From positions 372,001-436,000 of the forward strand of contig NZ_JBGCCU010000004.1 of assembly GCF_041261445.1 (NCBI RefSeq): a DNA stretch of 64,000 nucleotides, read 5' to 3'. The first letter of the stretch is position 1; every line of letters starts with the position of its first letter. Both the position numbers and the translations under genes were made by a program. Positions 48,953-57,118 of this stretch are shown here, piece by piece. The notes beneath the pieces were generated by a model that was not told where the DNA came from, did not search any database, and saw nothing but the letters and a program-made list of their open reading frames with translations. This DNA comes from Catenulispora sp. EB89. Its GTDB lineage: Bacteria; Actinomycetota; Actinomycetes; Streptomycetales; Catenulisporaceae.

Positions 48953-49024
48953 GCAGGTGCGCAGATGCCCTGACAGAATCATTCGGAGCAGCGGATTGGC
49001 CGCCGGGCCTCGGGACCCGGCCAA

Positions 49025-49798
49025 ATGTGGCTCGTGGTCGAGCAGGCGAAGAACGATGACAGGCGGGGCGGCCCCGGACACACCGTGGTGCTGGCCGTGG
49101 TCCTGGTGTTCCCGATCCTGAAGGTGGCCTGGACCGTCGGCGGCGGCGACGCGGCCTGGGACGTGCTGGTCGCGCTGGAGCCGAAGAACTGGCTCGACGT
49201 GCTGATGGGCATGGTCCGCAACAGCGCGGAGCTGGCGTTCGTGCTGGCGCTGGTGACCTCGCGGATGACGTTCCTGGCGATGGCCGCCCGGGGCGGCCTC
49301 CCGCCCGGCGCCGGCCGCCGCACCCTGGCGATCGCCACCGCGATGTCGTTGATCAGCCCGCTGGCCTTCGGCCTGCTGATGACCGTGTTCTTCGACTGGC
49401 GCTGGGGCCTGGCCACCGCGCTCGCGGCCTGGCTGCTGCGGCAGGGCGTGGTGATCGAGTACCGCACCGGGCACCGCGGCCACCGGGAACGCTCGGAGTC
49501 GCTGGCGCCGTGGCAGCACCGGCTCATCTCGGCCGAACGCACCGCCGCGACACTGCTGGCCGTCGTGGTGCTGCCGGTCGCGGCGTTCACGGTGGCGCTG
49601 GACGGCCGGTCCTGGTCTTCACTGGTGAAGTGCGAGGTCCAGTTCGGGACGACTCAGCAGTCGAACACGCTCATCGAGCTGACGCGCCTGGGCAACGGGA
49701 TCGTCGGGTGGGATCTGGACCGCGCCGAGGTCGCCAACGCACAGGGGTGCGAGAAGGTCGACGACCTCGTGGTCCGGGAGCCCTGGTGGCGGTCGTAA
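49025..49798 (+). CDS. Hypothetical integral membrane protein
   Basis: 257 aa. Four hydrophobic segments at about residues 20-37, 66-84, 100-142 (possibly two) and 168-186 are separated by basic loops (RRGGPGH, YRTGHRGHRERSES). The C-terminal 65 residues form a soluble domain with two Cys (LVKCEVQ and AQGCEKV). I do not recognise the family and see no catalytic motif. The ATG is not preceded by a clear ribosome site. It is convergent with the lipoprotein gene (27 bp apart). Confidence 0.65.
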   Translation: MWLVVEQAKNDDRRGGPGHTVVLAVVLVFPILKVAWTVGGGDAAWDVLVALEPKNWLDVLMGMVRNSAELAFVLALVTSRMTFLAMAARGGLPPGAGRRTLAIATAMSLISPLAFGLLMTVFFDWRWGLATALAAWLLRQGVVIEYRTGHRGHRERSESLAPWQHRLISAERTAATLLAVVVLPVAAFTVALDGRSWSSLVKCEVQFGTTQQSNTLIELTRLGNGIVGWDLDRAEVANAQGCEKVDDLVVREPWWRS

Positions 49799-49825
49799 CA
49801 CCTGGTTCGTGGTGGTGCTCTTGAT

Positions 49826-50914
49826 TCAGGAGCCGGGCCGGAAGGCCGGGAACCCGGGGGTGTTCGTCACGAACGCCGGCGTCCCCGAGCCGTCGGCGGC
49901 GACGGTCACGACACCGGAGGACGTGGAGAACACGACCGTCTTGCCGTCCGGCGACATCGCGGGCTCGGTGCAGTCGGTGGTGGCGTTCGGGGTCAGGTCG
50001 CGGGCCGCGGACGCGGCGCCGCCGGTGCTGGTCTGGATGGACTCCACGAACACGTGCTGGTGCGCGCCGACCTTGCGCACGAACACGACCTCCGGCGTCC
50101 CCGGAGCGCTCGCCGAACCGCCGACCAGGACGTAGTCCGGCTCGGCGGCGTCCTTGATCGCCAGGCCGCCCTGCTGCCGCAGGAAGTCGTCGCGGACGTA
50201 GACGTCCGAGGACGTCAGGCCGTCGTGCTCGTACACCGCGGCGCCGTACTTGCCGCCGGCGGCCGGCCACTTGTTGCCCTTCACCGGCGGCGGCGTCGAG
50301 CCTTCCCCGAAGTAGCCGTTGAGCGTGAGCTGCGTCGGCTGCGCGTCGTGGGCGGTCGTCGGGACCTCCCACAGCGTGGTGCCGCCGGCGCTGGAGGCGA
50401 AGAAGATGTTGCTCCGCGCGGGCATGTTGGTCGAGGCGTCGGCCTGCGTGGTCTGCCACGTCGGGTGCGACCAGGTCTGGCCGCCGGGGTTGTGCGCGGC
50501 CTCGATCCGGCCGGAGCCGTCGGCGTTGGCCACCACCAGGTTGCCGGCGCCGTCGATGAAGACCACCCGGCTGCCGTCCGGCGACCAGGACGGGTCGTGG
50601 ACCTGGGTGCCGAAGTCGACGGCCGTGCCGTTCATCAGGATCTTGCTGCCGCCGTCGGAGATCGTGATGCCGTTCCCGGCCGTGGCGTTCAGCGGCGCCG
50701 GCGCCGAGGTCGGCGCGGTGCTCGAAACAGCAGCCGAAGGGCTCGTCGAGACCCCCGCGCTCGGCGCGCTCGACGCCCCGGCCTGCGGCGCGACGGCCCC
50801 GCCGGTGCCGGTCGCGTTCGTCGCGCTCTGACAGCCGCTCACCACGAGCGGGGTCGCCAGCGCCGCCGCGCACATCGCCGCGCGGGCCCACATCTTGCTC
50901 CCCTGACCAGCCAT
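49826..50914 (-). CDS. Secreted lipoprotein with TolB/WD40-like beta-propeller
   Basis: 362 aa from ATG 50914 with GGGGAGGAA upstream. Lipobox VSGC (Cys near 28), then a Ser/Ala/Pro-rich tether to about residue 75. Repeats of the type WSPDGSRVVFIDGAGNLVVANADGSG, EPAMSPDGKTVVFSTSSGVVTVA and similar are the blades of a TolB-like propeller. It probably binds a protein or polymer at the cell surface. There is no protease or kinase domain. Partner unknown. Confidence 0.83.
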   Translation of the reverse strand: MAGQGSKMWARAAMCAAALATPLVVSGCQSATNATGTGGAVAPQAGASSAPSAGVSTSPSAAVSSTAPTSAPAPLNATAGNGITISDGGSKILMNGTAVDFGTQVHDPSWSPDGSRVVFIDGAGNLVVANADGSGRIEAAHNPGGQTWSHPTWQTTQADASTNMPARSNIFFASSAGGTTLWEVPTTAHDAQPTQLTLNGYFGEGSTPPPVKGNKWPAAGGKYGAAVYEHDGLTSSDVYVRDDFLRQQGGLAIKDAAEPDYVLVGGSASAPGTPEVVFVRKVGAHQHVFVESIQTSTGGAASAARDLTPNATTDCTEPAMSPDGKTVVFSTSSGVVTVAADGSGTPAFVTNTPGFPAFRPGS

Positions 50915-51010
50915 TTCGGTTCCTCCCCAGTCCCCAATGTGTTGTCTCGCTGGGAAGACGCCCGGATGGCGCGCGGGTTCCACGCCGTGACAGATCTGTG
51001 ACCAAGGACC

Positions 51011-51607
51011 GTGCGACGTCTTCGTGCGACCATCGGAGATGTGAACTATGACGATCTCGAGGCCGCTGGTCTGCCGTCATTGAAGAATGCCCAGCTGCGC
51101 CACATGCGCCACCTGTTCCTGGCCGTCGTCACCGGCGGTTTCGTGGTGCTGGTGCCGTGGATCGTCTACCTGGCGCTGGTGCTGCCCGACCACCATCCGG
51201 AGAACGCCTGGAACGCCGCGTGGGTCGGCTTCGACGTCCTGCTGCTGCTCGGGCTGTTCGTCACCACCTGGGGCGCCTGGCGCAAGCGGCAGTTCGTGGT
51301 GGTCTCGTGCGTGTTCACCGCGACGCTGCTGGTGTGCGACGCGTGGTTCGACATCACGCTCGACTGGGGTACGTCCGACGAGACCGCCTCGCTGCTCTCG
51401 GCGTTCTTCGTCGAGCTGCCCCTGGCCTTCTACCTGTTCTACGCGGCGATGCGGATAGTGCGGATGACCATCCGCTCAGCCCTCCTGATCGCCGGCCACC
51501 CCGGTCCCCTCCCCAGCTTCCACAAGCTCTCCATCGGCGGGCTGAACGAACTGCTGAAGTCCTTCGACGCCGGCCGCGAGAAGCCCCGAGCCGATCATGT
51601 CGAGTAG
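51011..51607 (+). CDS. Hypothetical membrane protein
   Basis: 198 aa from GTG 51011 (aagga 3 nt before). A GTG at 51041 is a second possible start. Four membrane helices: about 35-58, 70-88, 95-112 and 126-148. The cytosolic tail (about 150-198) overlaps the 3' end of the XRE gene on the opposite strand by 132 bp. The palindrome acagatctgt (50990-50999) lies just upstream. No known family recognised; small four-helix proteins of this sort are common in actinobacteria. Confidence 0.7.
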   Translation: MRRLRATIGDVNYDDLEAAGLPSLKNAQLRHMRHLFLAVVTGGFVVLVPWIVYLALVLPDHHPENAWNAAWVGFDVLLLLGLFVTTWGAWRKRQFVVVSCVFTATLLVCDAWFDITLDWGTSDETASLLSAFFVELPLAFYLFYAAMRIVRMTIRSALLIAGHPGPLPSFHKLSIGGLNELLKSFDAGREKPRADHVE

Positions 51608-52429
51608 CGCGACGGCGTCCCGGTCGGGGCTGCCGGGCATCGTGTAGTAGGCGATCATGCGCTGGCCGCCGGTGTTTGCCAGCTCCATGGCCTCGTAGTC
51701 CAGCGTCATCGGACCGACGTCGGGGTGGTGGAAGGCCTTCGTGCCCTGGCTGAGGTTCCGCACCTCGTAGCGCTCCCAGAGCCGGGCGAACTCCTTGCTC
51801 TTCACCACCAGCTCGCCGATCAGGCGCACCAGGTCCGGGTCGTCGGGATCGGCGCCGGCGCGAGCCCGCAGGTAGGCCACGGAGGTCGGGACCAGCTTGT
51901 CCCACTCCGGGTACAGCTGCTTGGCGACCGGGCTCAGGAACAGGTAGCGGGTGACGTTGCGCTGGCCGCTCGGCCAGTCGGCCAGGCCCGGGAACAGCGC
52001 CATCCCGGCCGGGTTCGCGGCCAGCAGGTCGTTGGTGCGGCTGACGATGTAGACCGGGTTCGGGCGCAGCTGCTCCATCAGGATCAGCGCGCCCTCGCGC
52101 ACCGTGCGGGTGCGGGACTGCCGCTGCTCGACCCGGCGGGCCGGCTGGGCGGCGATCGCGGTGAGGTCGCGCAGGTGCTGGTGCTCGTCGGGGTTCAGCC
52201 GCAGGATGCGGGCCAGGGCGTCGACCACGGCCGGGCTCGGGTTGGTCTCCTTGCCGCGCTCCAGGCGGGTGTAGTAGTCGACGCTGACGCCGGCCAGGAT
52301 CGCGACCTCCTCGCGGCGCAGGCCCGGGGTCCGCCGGACGCCCGCGCTGGGCGGCAGGCCGACGTCCTCGGGCTGGACCGCCGCGCGCCGCGCCTTCAGG
52401 AAGATCCCCAACTCGCTGCCGTTCGTCAT
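51476..52429 (-). CDS. XRE-family regulator with MmyB-like ligand domain
   Basis: 317 aa from ATG 52429. The HTH region is RRTPGLRREEVAILAGVSVDYYTRLERG (about residues 35-65), as in many actinobacterial XRE proteins. A C-terminal MmyB-like ligand-binding domain (about 110-280) is followed by a 37-residue extra tail encoded in the region shared with the convergent membrane gene. TACGCT (complement of 52436-52441) ends 6 nt before the ATG, so it appears leaderless. It is divergent from a DHA2-type MFS gene, its probable target. Confidence 0.9.
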   Translation of the reverse strand: MTNGSELGIFLKARRAAVQPEDVGLPPSAGVRRTPGLRREEVAILAGVSVDYYTRLERGKETNPSPAVVDALARILRLNPDEHQHLRDLTAIAAQPARRVEQRQSRTRTVREGALILMEQLRPNPVYIVSRTNDLLAANPAGMALFPGLADWPSGQRNVTRYLFLSPVAKQLYPEWDKLVPTSVAYLRARAGADPDDPDLVRLIGELVVKSKEFARLWERYEVRNLSQGTKAFHHPDVGPMTLDYEAMELANTGGQRMIAYYTMPGSPDRDAVALLDMIGSGLLAAGVEGLQQFVQPADGELVEAGEGTGVAGDQEG

Positions 52430-52463
52430 ACTGCCAGCGTAGAGGCCGGGCGCGAGAAGTGAG

Positions 52464-52480
52464 GGGGTGTGTCGCACCCC
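52464..52480. promoter_or_regulatory. Inverted repeat between XRE and MFS genes
   Basis: ggggtg-tgtcg-cacccc, 6-bp arms with a 5-bp centre, in the 116-bp divergent gap. Candidate operator of the XRE/MmyB-type regulator. Confidence 0.5.
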
Positions 52481-52545
52481 GGCACCGCGCTCCCCGGTTC
52501 GGCGCGGTCTGTATGGTCGCGGCGCGGACCGCGAGGGTTACAGGC

Positions 52546-54012
52546 ATGACAGCTCTCACCACCGCCCGGCCGCGGACCGCCGGCACCGCAGCCACCGCAG
52601 CCACCGCGTCTGACGCCGACGCGCCGGTCGCCACCGCGACCGTCGACGCCGCGCCCTCCGCTACCGCGGCCAAGCGCATCCTCGCCGCCTCGGTCTTCGG
52701 CTTCTTCCTCGTCGGCCTCGACGCCATGGTGGTCAACGTGGCGCTCCCGGCGATCAACCGCAGCCTGGCCGGCGGGATGGCCGGCGCGCAGTGGGTCATA
52801 GACGGCTACACACTCGCCTTCGCCGCGCTGATGCTCTCGGCCGGCGCCCTGAGCGACCGGATCGGCGCCAAGGCCGCCTACGGCCTCGGGCTGATCGGCT
52901 TCACGCTCTCCTCCGCCGCGTGCGGCCTGGCCCCGTCGCTGGGCCTGCTGGTCACCGCGCGGCTGGTGCAGGGCGGCGCCGCCTCACTGATGCTGCCGGC
53001 CTCGCTGGCTCTGGTGCGCCAGGCGTTCCCGGACCCGGCGAAGCGGAACCGGGCGATCGCGCTGTGGACCGCGGCGGGCTCGGCGGCAGCCGCCGCCGGA
53101 CCGGTGGCCGGCGGCCTGATCACGGCCGCCGTGGACTGGCGCTGGATCTTCTTCCTGAACCTGCCGGCCGGGGCCGCGGCGCTGGCGCTGCTGGCCGGGA
53201 CGCCCAAGCTGGTGCAGGCCAGGACCGCGGTCGGCGCGCACTTCGACGTCATCGGCCTGATCTCCTCGGTGGTGGCGCTGGCCGGCCTGACGTACGGCTT
53301 CATCGAGGGCGGCTCGAAGGGCTTCGGCACCACGCCGGTGCTGGCCTCGTTCGCGGCGGCCGGGATCGCCTCGGTCGTCTTCGCCGTAGCCGAGTCCCGC
53401 CAGACCCGGCCGATGGTGCCGCTGGCGCTGTTCAAGTCCCGCGCGATGTCGCTGACCGCGTTCGCCGGGTTCAGCGTCAACGCCGCCTTCTACGGCGTGA
53501 TCTTCCTGCTCAGCCTGTACTTCCAGCAGGTGGCGCACAAGTCCTCGACCGTCACCGGCCTGCTGTTCGCGCCGATCACCGCGGTGGTGACGCTGGTGAA
53601 CGTGACCGTGGCGGCGCGGATGGTGGCGAAGATCGGCGCCCGGCTGTCGATGACCGTCGGCCTGGTCGGCACCGCCGGCGCGATGCTCCTGCTGCTGGCC
53701 GTGCGGCCGGACCAGCCGGCCTGGCAGCTGGTGCTGCTGCTGGTCCCGGTCTCCTTCGCCGGCGCCTTCGTGGTCCCGGCGCTGACCATCATGGTGATGG
53801 GGAGCGTGCCGGCCGAGCAGGCGGGCACCGCGGCCGGCATCGTGAACACCTCCCGGCAGGTCGGCGGCGCGCTGGCGGTGGCCGTGGCCGGGGCGCTGGT
53901 GGCCGGCGGCGACTTCGCGCACGGGATGCACGTGACGCTGATCGGGATCGCGGTGCTGCTGGCGGCGGCCGCGGTGGCGGTGCAGCTGCTGGCTCCGGGG
54001 CGGAAGCGGTAG
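52546..54012 (+). CDS. MFS drug transporter, DHA2 family (14 TM)
   Basis: 488 aa from ATG 52546, with gaggg upstream. A Thr/Ala-rich N-tail of about 45 residues, then about 14 helices. DHA2 markers: GLDAMVVNVALPAINRSL, AQWVIDGYTLAFAALMLSAGALSDRIG and AGPVAGGLITAAVDWRWIFFLNLPAG. It exports toxic compounds with proton antiport. The divergent XRE regulator suggests inducible control. A strong hairpin follows the gene. Confidence 0.93.
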   Translation: MTALTTARPRTAGTAATAATASDADAPVATATVDAAPSATAAKRILAASVFGFFLVGLDAMVVNVALPAINRSLAGGMAGAQWVIDGYTLAFAALMLSAGALSDRIGAKAAYGLGLIGFTLSSAACGLAPSLGLLVTARLVQGGAASLMLPASLALVRQAFPDPAKRNRAIALWTAAGSAAAAAGPVAGGLITAAVDWRWIFFLNLPAGAAALALLAGTPKLVQARTAVGAHFDVIGLISSVVALAGLTYGFIEGGSKGFGTTPVLASFAAAGIASVVFAVAESRQTRPMVPLALFKSRAMSLTAFAGFSVNAAFYGVIFLLSLYFQQVAHKSSTVTGLLFAPITAVVTLVNVTVAARMVAKIGARLSMTVGLVGTAGAMLLLLAVRPDQPAWQLVLLLVPVSFAGAFVVPALTIMVMGSVPAEQAGTAAGIVNTSRQVGGALAVAVAGALVAGGDFAHGMHVTLIGIAVLLAAAAVAVQLLAPGRKR

Positions 54013-54092
54013 CGCCGCAAGCGGTAGCCGGTCGCGGGTCGCCGGTCACCGATCGCAGACCCGACCGTTACCAATCCGTGGTGAGAGCACCG

Positions 54093-54141
54093 GAACCCGT
54101 CTTCCGGCGAGGGCGTCAAAGCCTCGCCGGAAGACGGGTTC
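54093..54141 (+). terminator. 20-bp perfect stem-loop between MFS and DUF2330 genes
   Basis: Arms 54093-54112 and 54122-54141 are exact complements around a 9-nt loop and are followed by tttctc. It lies 80 bp after the MFS stop and ends 21 bp before the next start codon. It can end the MFS transcript. Because so little room remains downstream, it may also lie in the leader of the DUF2330 gene. A possible ECF-type promoter (ggaac 54092-54096, cgtc 54114-54117, 17 bp apart) overlaps it. Confidence 0.8.
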
Positions 54142-54162
54142 TTTCTCGGGAGGCGAATCAGG

Positions 54163-55257
54163 ATGCGTAGATGGGTGGCCAAGACTCTGACACTCGCACT
54201 GGCGGCGAGCGGGCTGCAGGCGGTCGGAGTGGCCGATCCGGCGTGGGCGTGCGGCTGCGGGGCGATGATCCCCGGCCCCGGCGGCACGATGAGCGTCGCG
54301 CGGGAGCAGGCGGTGGTGCGGTTCGACGGGACGACCGAGGACGTCGTCATGCGGTTCGCCACGCAGAGCAACGTCACAGACGCCGCGTGGGTGATGCCGG
54401 TGCCGGCTCAGGCCACGGCGAAGCTCGCGAACCCGGAGTTGTTCGGCGATCTGACGGTCGCCGAGGAGCCGGTCCCCGTCGTGCACCACTACTTCTGGCC
54501 GCATCTCGGAGGATCATCCGGCGACGGCGCGGTAGCCGGGGGCGCGATGGCCGCCGCTCCCCCGCAGTCGGCGGTGCAGGTGCTCAGCGACCAGCGGATC
54601 GGCGAGTTCGAGGTCGCGAACCTGGCCTCGGCCGACCCCAAGGCGCTCGGCGACTGGCTGAACCAGCACGGCTTCACCCTGAAGGACAGCACCGCGACCC
54701 GGTTGGCCGCCTACACCAACGAGGGCTGGAAGTTCGTCGCCGTGCGGCTGGCCACCGGCAGCAAGGCGGATCTGAACGGCGTCCTGGACCCGATCAGCCT
54801 GTCGTTCCCGGCCAAGAGCGCCGTCTACCCGATGCGGTTGTCGGCCGGCGCGACGACGCCGCAGAACGTCGAGGTGTCCGTGCTGGCGCCGCACCGGATG
54901 GACGCCACGAGCACACCGGTCGCGGACCAGCCGGAGCCCTCGACGTTCGGCGACTGGATCAACCCCTCGAACGTCGGGCCGTCACTGGCCACGCTGGCGG
55001 CCGGGCGGATGTTCCTGACGGTGTATGAGGGCTCGTTCGACGAGCCGTCGCAGATCACGCAGGACTACGCGTTCGCTCCGGCGGCCTCGGACTGGGTGCA
55101 GCACAGTACGTACGACCAGGAGGAACTGCTGACGGCCCTCGGGATCCCGGTGTACCTGATCGTGCTGCTGGTGCTCGCGGCCGGAGCGGTGCTGCTCGTG
55201 CGGTGGCGGTGGGTCAGCGCGCGTACTCGGTCGCCCGGGACTCCCGCACCACGGTGA
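54163..55257 (+). CDS. DUF2330 domain membrane-anchored protein
   Basis: 364 aa; gggagg precedes the ATG. The signal peptide ends at WA, followed by CGCGAMIPG, the Cys-rich mature start typical of DUF2330. The body has VVRFDGTTEDVVMRF and AAWVMPVPAQATAKLA, also family features. A C-terminal membrane helix (about 328-350: PVYLIVLLVLAAGAVLLV) and a short basic tail end the protein, so it is anchored with its domain outside. Function of DUF2330 is unknown. Its last 44 bp overlap the 3' end of rny on the other strand. Confidence 0.88.
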   Translation: MRRWVAKTLTLALAASGLQAVGVADPAWACGCGAMIPGPGGTMSVAREQAVVRFDGTTEDVVMRFATQSNVTDAAWVMPVPAQATAKLANPELFGDLTVAEEPVPVVHHYFWPHLGGSSGDGAVAGGAMAAAPPQSAVQVLSDQRIGEFEVANLASADPKALGDWLNQHGFTLKDSTATRLAAYTNEGWKFVAVRLATGSKADLNGVLDPISLSFPAKSAVYPMRLSAGATTPQNVEVSVLAPHRMDATSTPVADQPEPSTFGDWINPSNVGPSLATLAAGRMFLTVYEGSFDEPSQITQDYAFAPAASDWVQHSTYDQEELLTALGIPVYLIVLLVLAAGAVLLVRWRWVSARTRSPGTPAPR

Positions 55258-56896
55258 TCCGGATCTGCCCCGGGTAGGTCAGCTCCTCCTCGACCTGCTT
55301 GGCGATGTCCCGCGCGATGACCTGCGCCTGGATGTCGTCGACCGCGTCGGGCACGACCATCACCCGGATCTCGCGGCCGGCCTGCATGGCGAAGACCTTC
55401 TCCACGCCCTCCTGCTCGGCGGCGATCTGCTCCAGCCGCTCCAGGCGCTTGACGTAGGCCTCCAGCGACTCGCGGCGCGCGCCCGGGCGGCCGCCGCTGA
55501 TGGCGTCGGCGGCCTGCGTCAGGACCGCCTCGACGGTGCGGACCTCGACCTCGTTGTGGTGCGCCTCGATGGCGTGCACGACGTCGTCGTGCTCGCCGTA
55601 CTTGCGGGCGATCTCGGCGCCGATCAGCGCGTGGCTGCCCTCGACCTCGTGGGTCAGGGCCTTGCCGATGTCGTGCAGGACCGTGCAGCGCTTGAGGAGC
55701 ACCGGGTCCAGCCGCAGCTCGGAGGCCATGATCGAGGCCAGGTGCGCGGACTCCACGAGGTGCTTGAGCACGTTCTGGCCGTAGGAGGTGCGGTAGCGGA
55801 GCTTGCCGAGCAGCGCGATGAGCTCGGGGTGCATGTCGGTGATGCCGAGCTCCATCAGCGCGTCCTCGCCGGCCCGCACGCACAGCGTCTCCACCTTGGC
55901 CTTGGAGCGCTCGTAGATCTCCTCGATGCGGTGCGGGTGGATCCGGCCGTCCAGGACCAGTTCCTCCAGGGTCAGCCGGCCGACCTCCCGGCGCACCGGG
56001 TCGAAGCAGGACAGCAGGACCGCCTCGGGCGAGTCGTCGATGATCAGGTTGACCCCGGTGATCGACTCGTAGGCGCGGATGTTCCGGCCCTCGCGGCCGA
56101 TGATCCGGCCCTTCATGTCGTCGCTGGGCAGGTGCAGCACGCTGACCACGGACTCGGCGGTCTGCTCGCTGGCCACGCGCTGGATGGCCAGGGCCACGGT
56201 CTTGCGGGCGCGCTTGTCGCCCTCGTCCCGGGCCTCCTGCTCGATCTGCCGGATGAGCACCGCGGCCTCGCGCTTGGCCTGGTTCTCGATCGACTTCACG
56301 AGCTCGCTCTTGGCCTCGGCGGCGGACAGCGCGGCGGCTCGCTCCAGGATGGAGCGGCGCTCGTCCTCCAGCGTCGCCAGCTCGGCCTTCTTGCGCTCGA
56401 GCTCGGCGGAGGCGGCCACCAGCTCACGCTCTTTGTCCCCGGTCCGCCGCAGGTCGGCGTCCAGCCGCTCCTCGCGCTCGGCCTGCCGGGCCTCGCGGCG
56501 CTCCAGGTCCAGCCGCAGCTCGCGGATGTCGTCCTTGAGCACCCGGGTCTCGGCCTCGGCCTCGTCCCGGATGCGCCGGGCGCGGTCCATCTCGACGGTA
56601 GCGGCGGCGGCGGCCTGCTCCCGGATCTGCACGGCCTGGGCGTCGGCCTGTTTGCGCGCCTCGGCCGCCTCCCGGTGCACGGCGGCCAGGTCGCGCTGCG
56701 CGGCCACGACGGCGGCGGCGTGCTCGCCCTCCCGGGCCTGGGCCCGCTGCGCCAGCTCGGCGACCTGCTTGTCGAAGTCCTCGTACGCGCTCTTCTTGAG
56801 ATTGTTGATGCGGCGTCCGGCGCCGACGTTCATGCCCACGAACAGGCCGACGCACGCCGCGACCACCGCTGCGATCGCGATCACCATGCCGACCAT
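55214..56896 (-). CDS. rny: Ribonuclease Y
   Basis: 560 aa from the ATG of MVGMVIAIAAV, with GGGAG upstream; the longer frame has no membrane start. One N-terminal helix (residues 3-22) anchors it in the membrane. A long charged coiled coil follows (about 30-250), then a KH domain (GRIIGREGRNIRAYESITGVN) and the HD metal-dependent phosphohydrolase domain (VLHDIGKALTHEVEGSHALIG, HHNEVEVRT). It is an endoribonuclease that starts mRNA decay. It lies downstream of recA-recX on the same strand but has its own promoter. Confidence 0.97.
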   Translation of the reverse strand: MVGMVIAIAAVVAACVGLFVGMNVGAGRRINNLKKSAYEDFDKQVAELAQRAQAREGEHAAAVVAAQRDLAAVHREAAEARKQADAQAVQIREQAAAAATVEMDRARRIRDEAEAETRVLKDDIRELRLDLERREARQAEREERLDADLRRTGDKERELVAASAELERKKAELATLEDERRSILERAAALSAAEAKSELVKSIENQAKREAAVLIRQIEQEARDEGDKRARKTVALAIQRVASEQTAESVVSVLHLPSDDMKGRIIGREGRNIRAYESITGVNLIIDDSPEAVLLSCFDPVRREVGRLTLEELVLDGRIHPHRIEEIYERSKAKVETLCVRAGEDALMELGITDMHPELIALLGKLRYRTSYGQNVLKHLVESAHLASIMASELRLDPVLLKRCTVLHDIGKALTHEVEGSHALIGAEIARKYGEHDDVVHAIEAHHNEVEVRTVEAVLTQAADAISGGRPGARRESLEAYVKRLERLEQIAAEQEGVEKVFAMQAGREIRVMVVPDAVDDIQAQVIARDIAKQVEEELTYPGQIRITVVRESRATEYAR

Positions 56897-56951
56897 GAAG
56901 TTTGCTCCCAGCGCGCTTGAGTGATCCTTCGATGATCCCTCACTGAGTGCG

Positions 56952-56980
56952 AGGTTAGGGCGAGGTAACAATACGGTCAA
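56952..56980 (-). promoter_or_regulatory. Sigma-70-type promoter of rny
   Basis: On the minus strand TTGACC (56975-56980) and TAACCT (56952-56957) are separated by exactly 17 bp. Transcription would start near 56945, about 50 nt before the start codon. The rest of 56981-57118 shows no further signal. Confidence 0.75.
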
Positions 56981-57118
56981 GGAGGAGTGTGGTCGACAAC
57001 CGTTGGTGTCGTCGGGAAAAGCGGATGAAAGCACTGGAAGGAGTGGTGTTCCGGCGAAGGGGTCACCGGCGGTGACGGCGCACGGTAGCCGAGGGGTGGC
57101 GCAGGGGTGGCGCCGACG

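Noticed and set aside
49025-49798. Rhomboid or protease function for the membrane protein
   Set aside because: No catalytic Ser/His motif visible in the helices.
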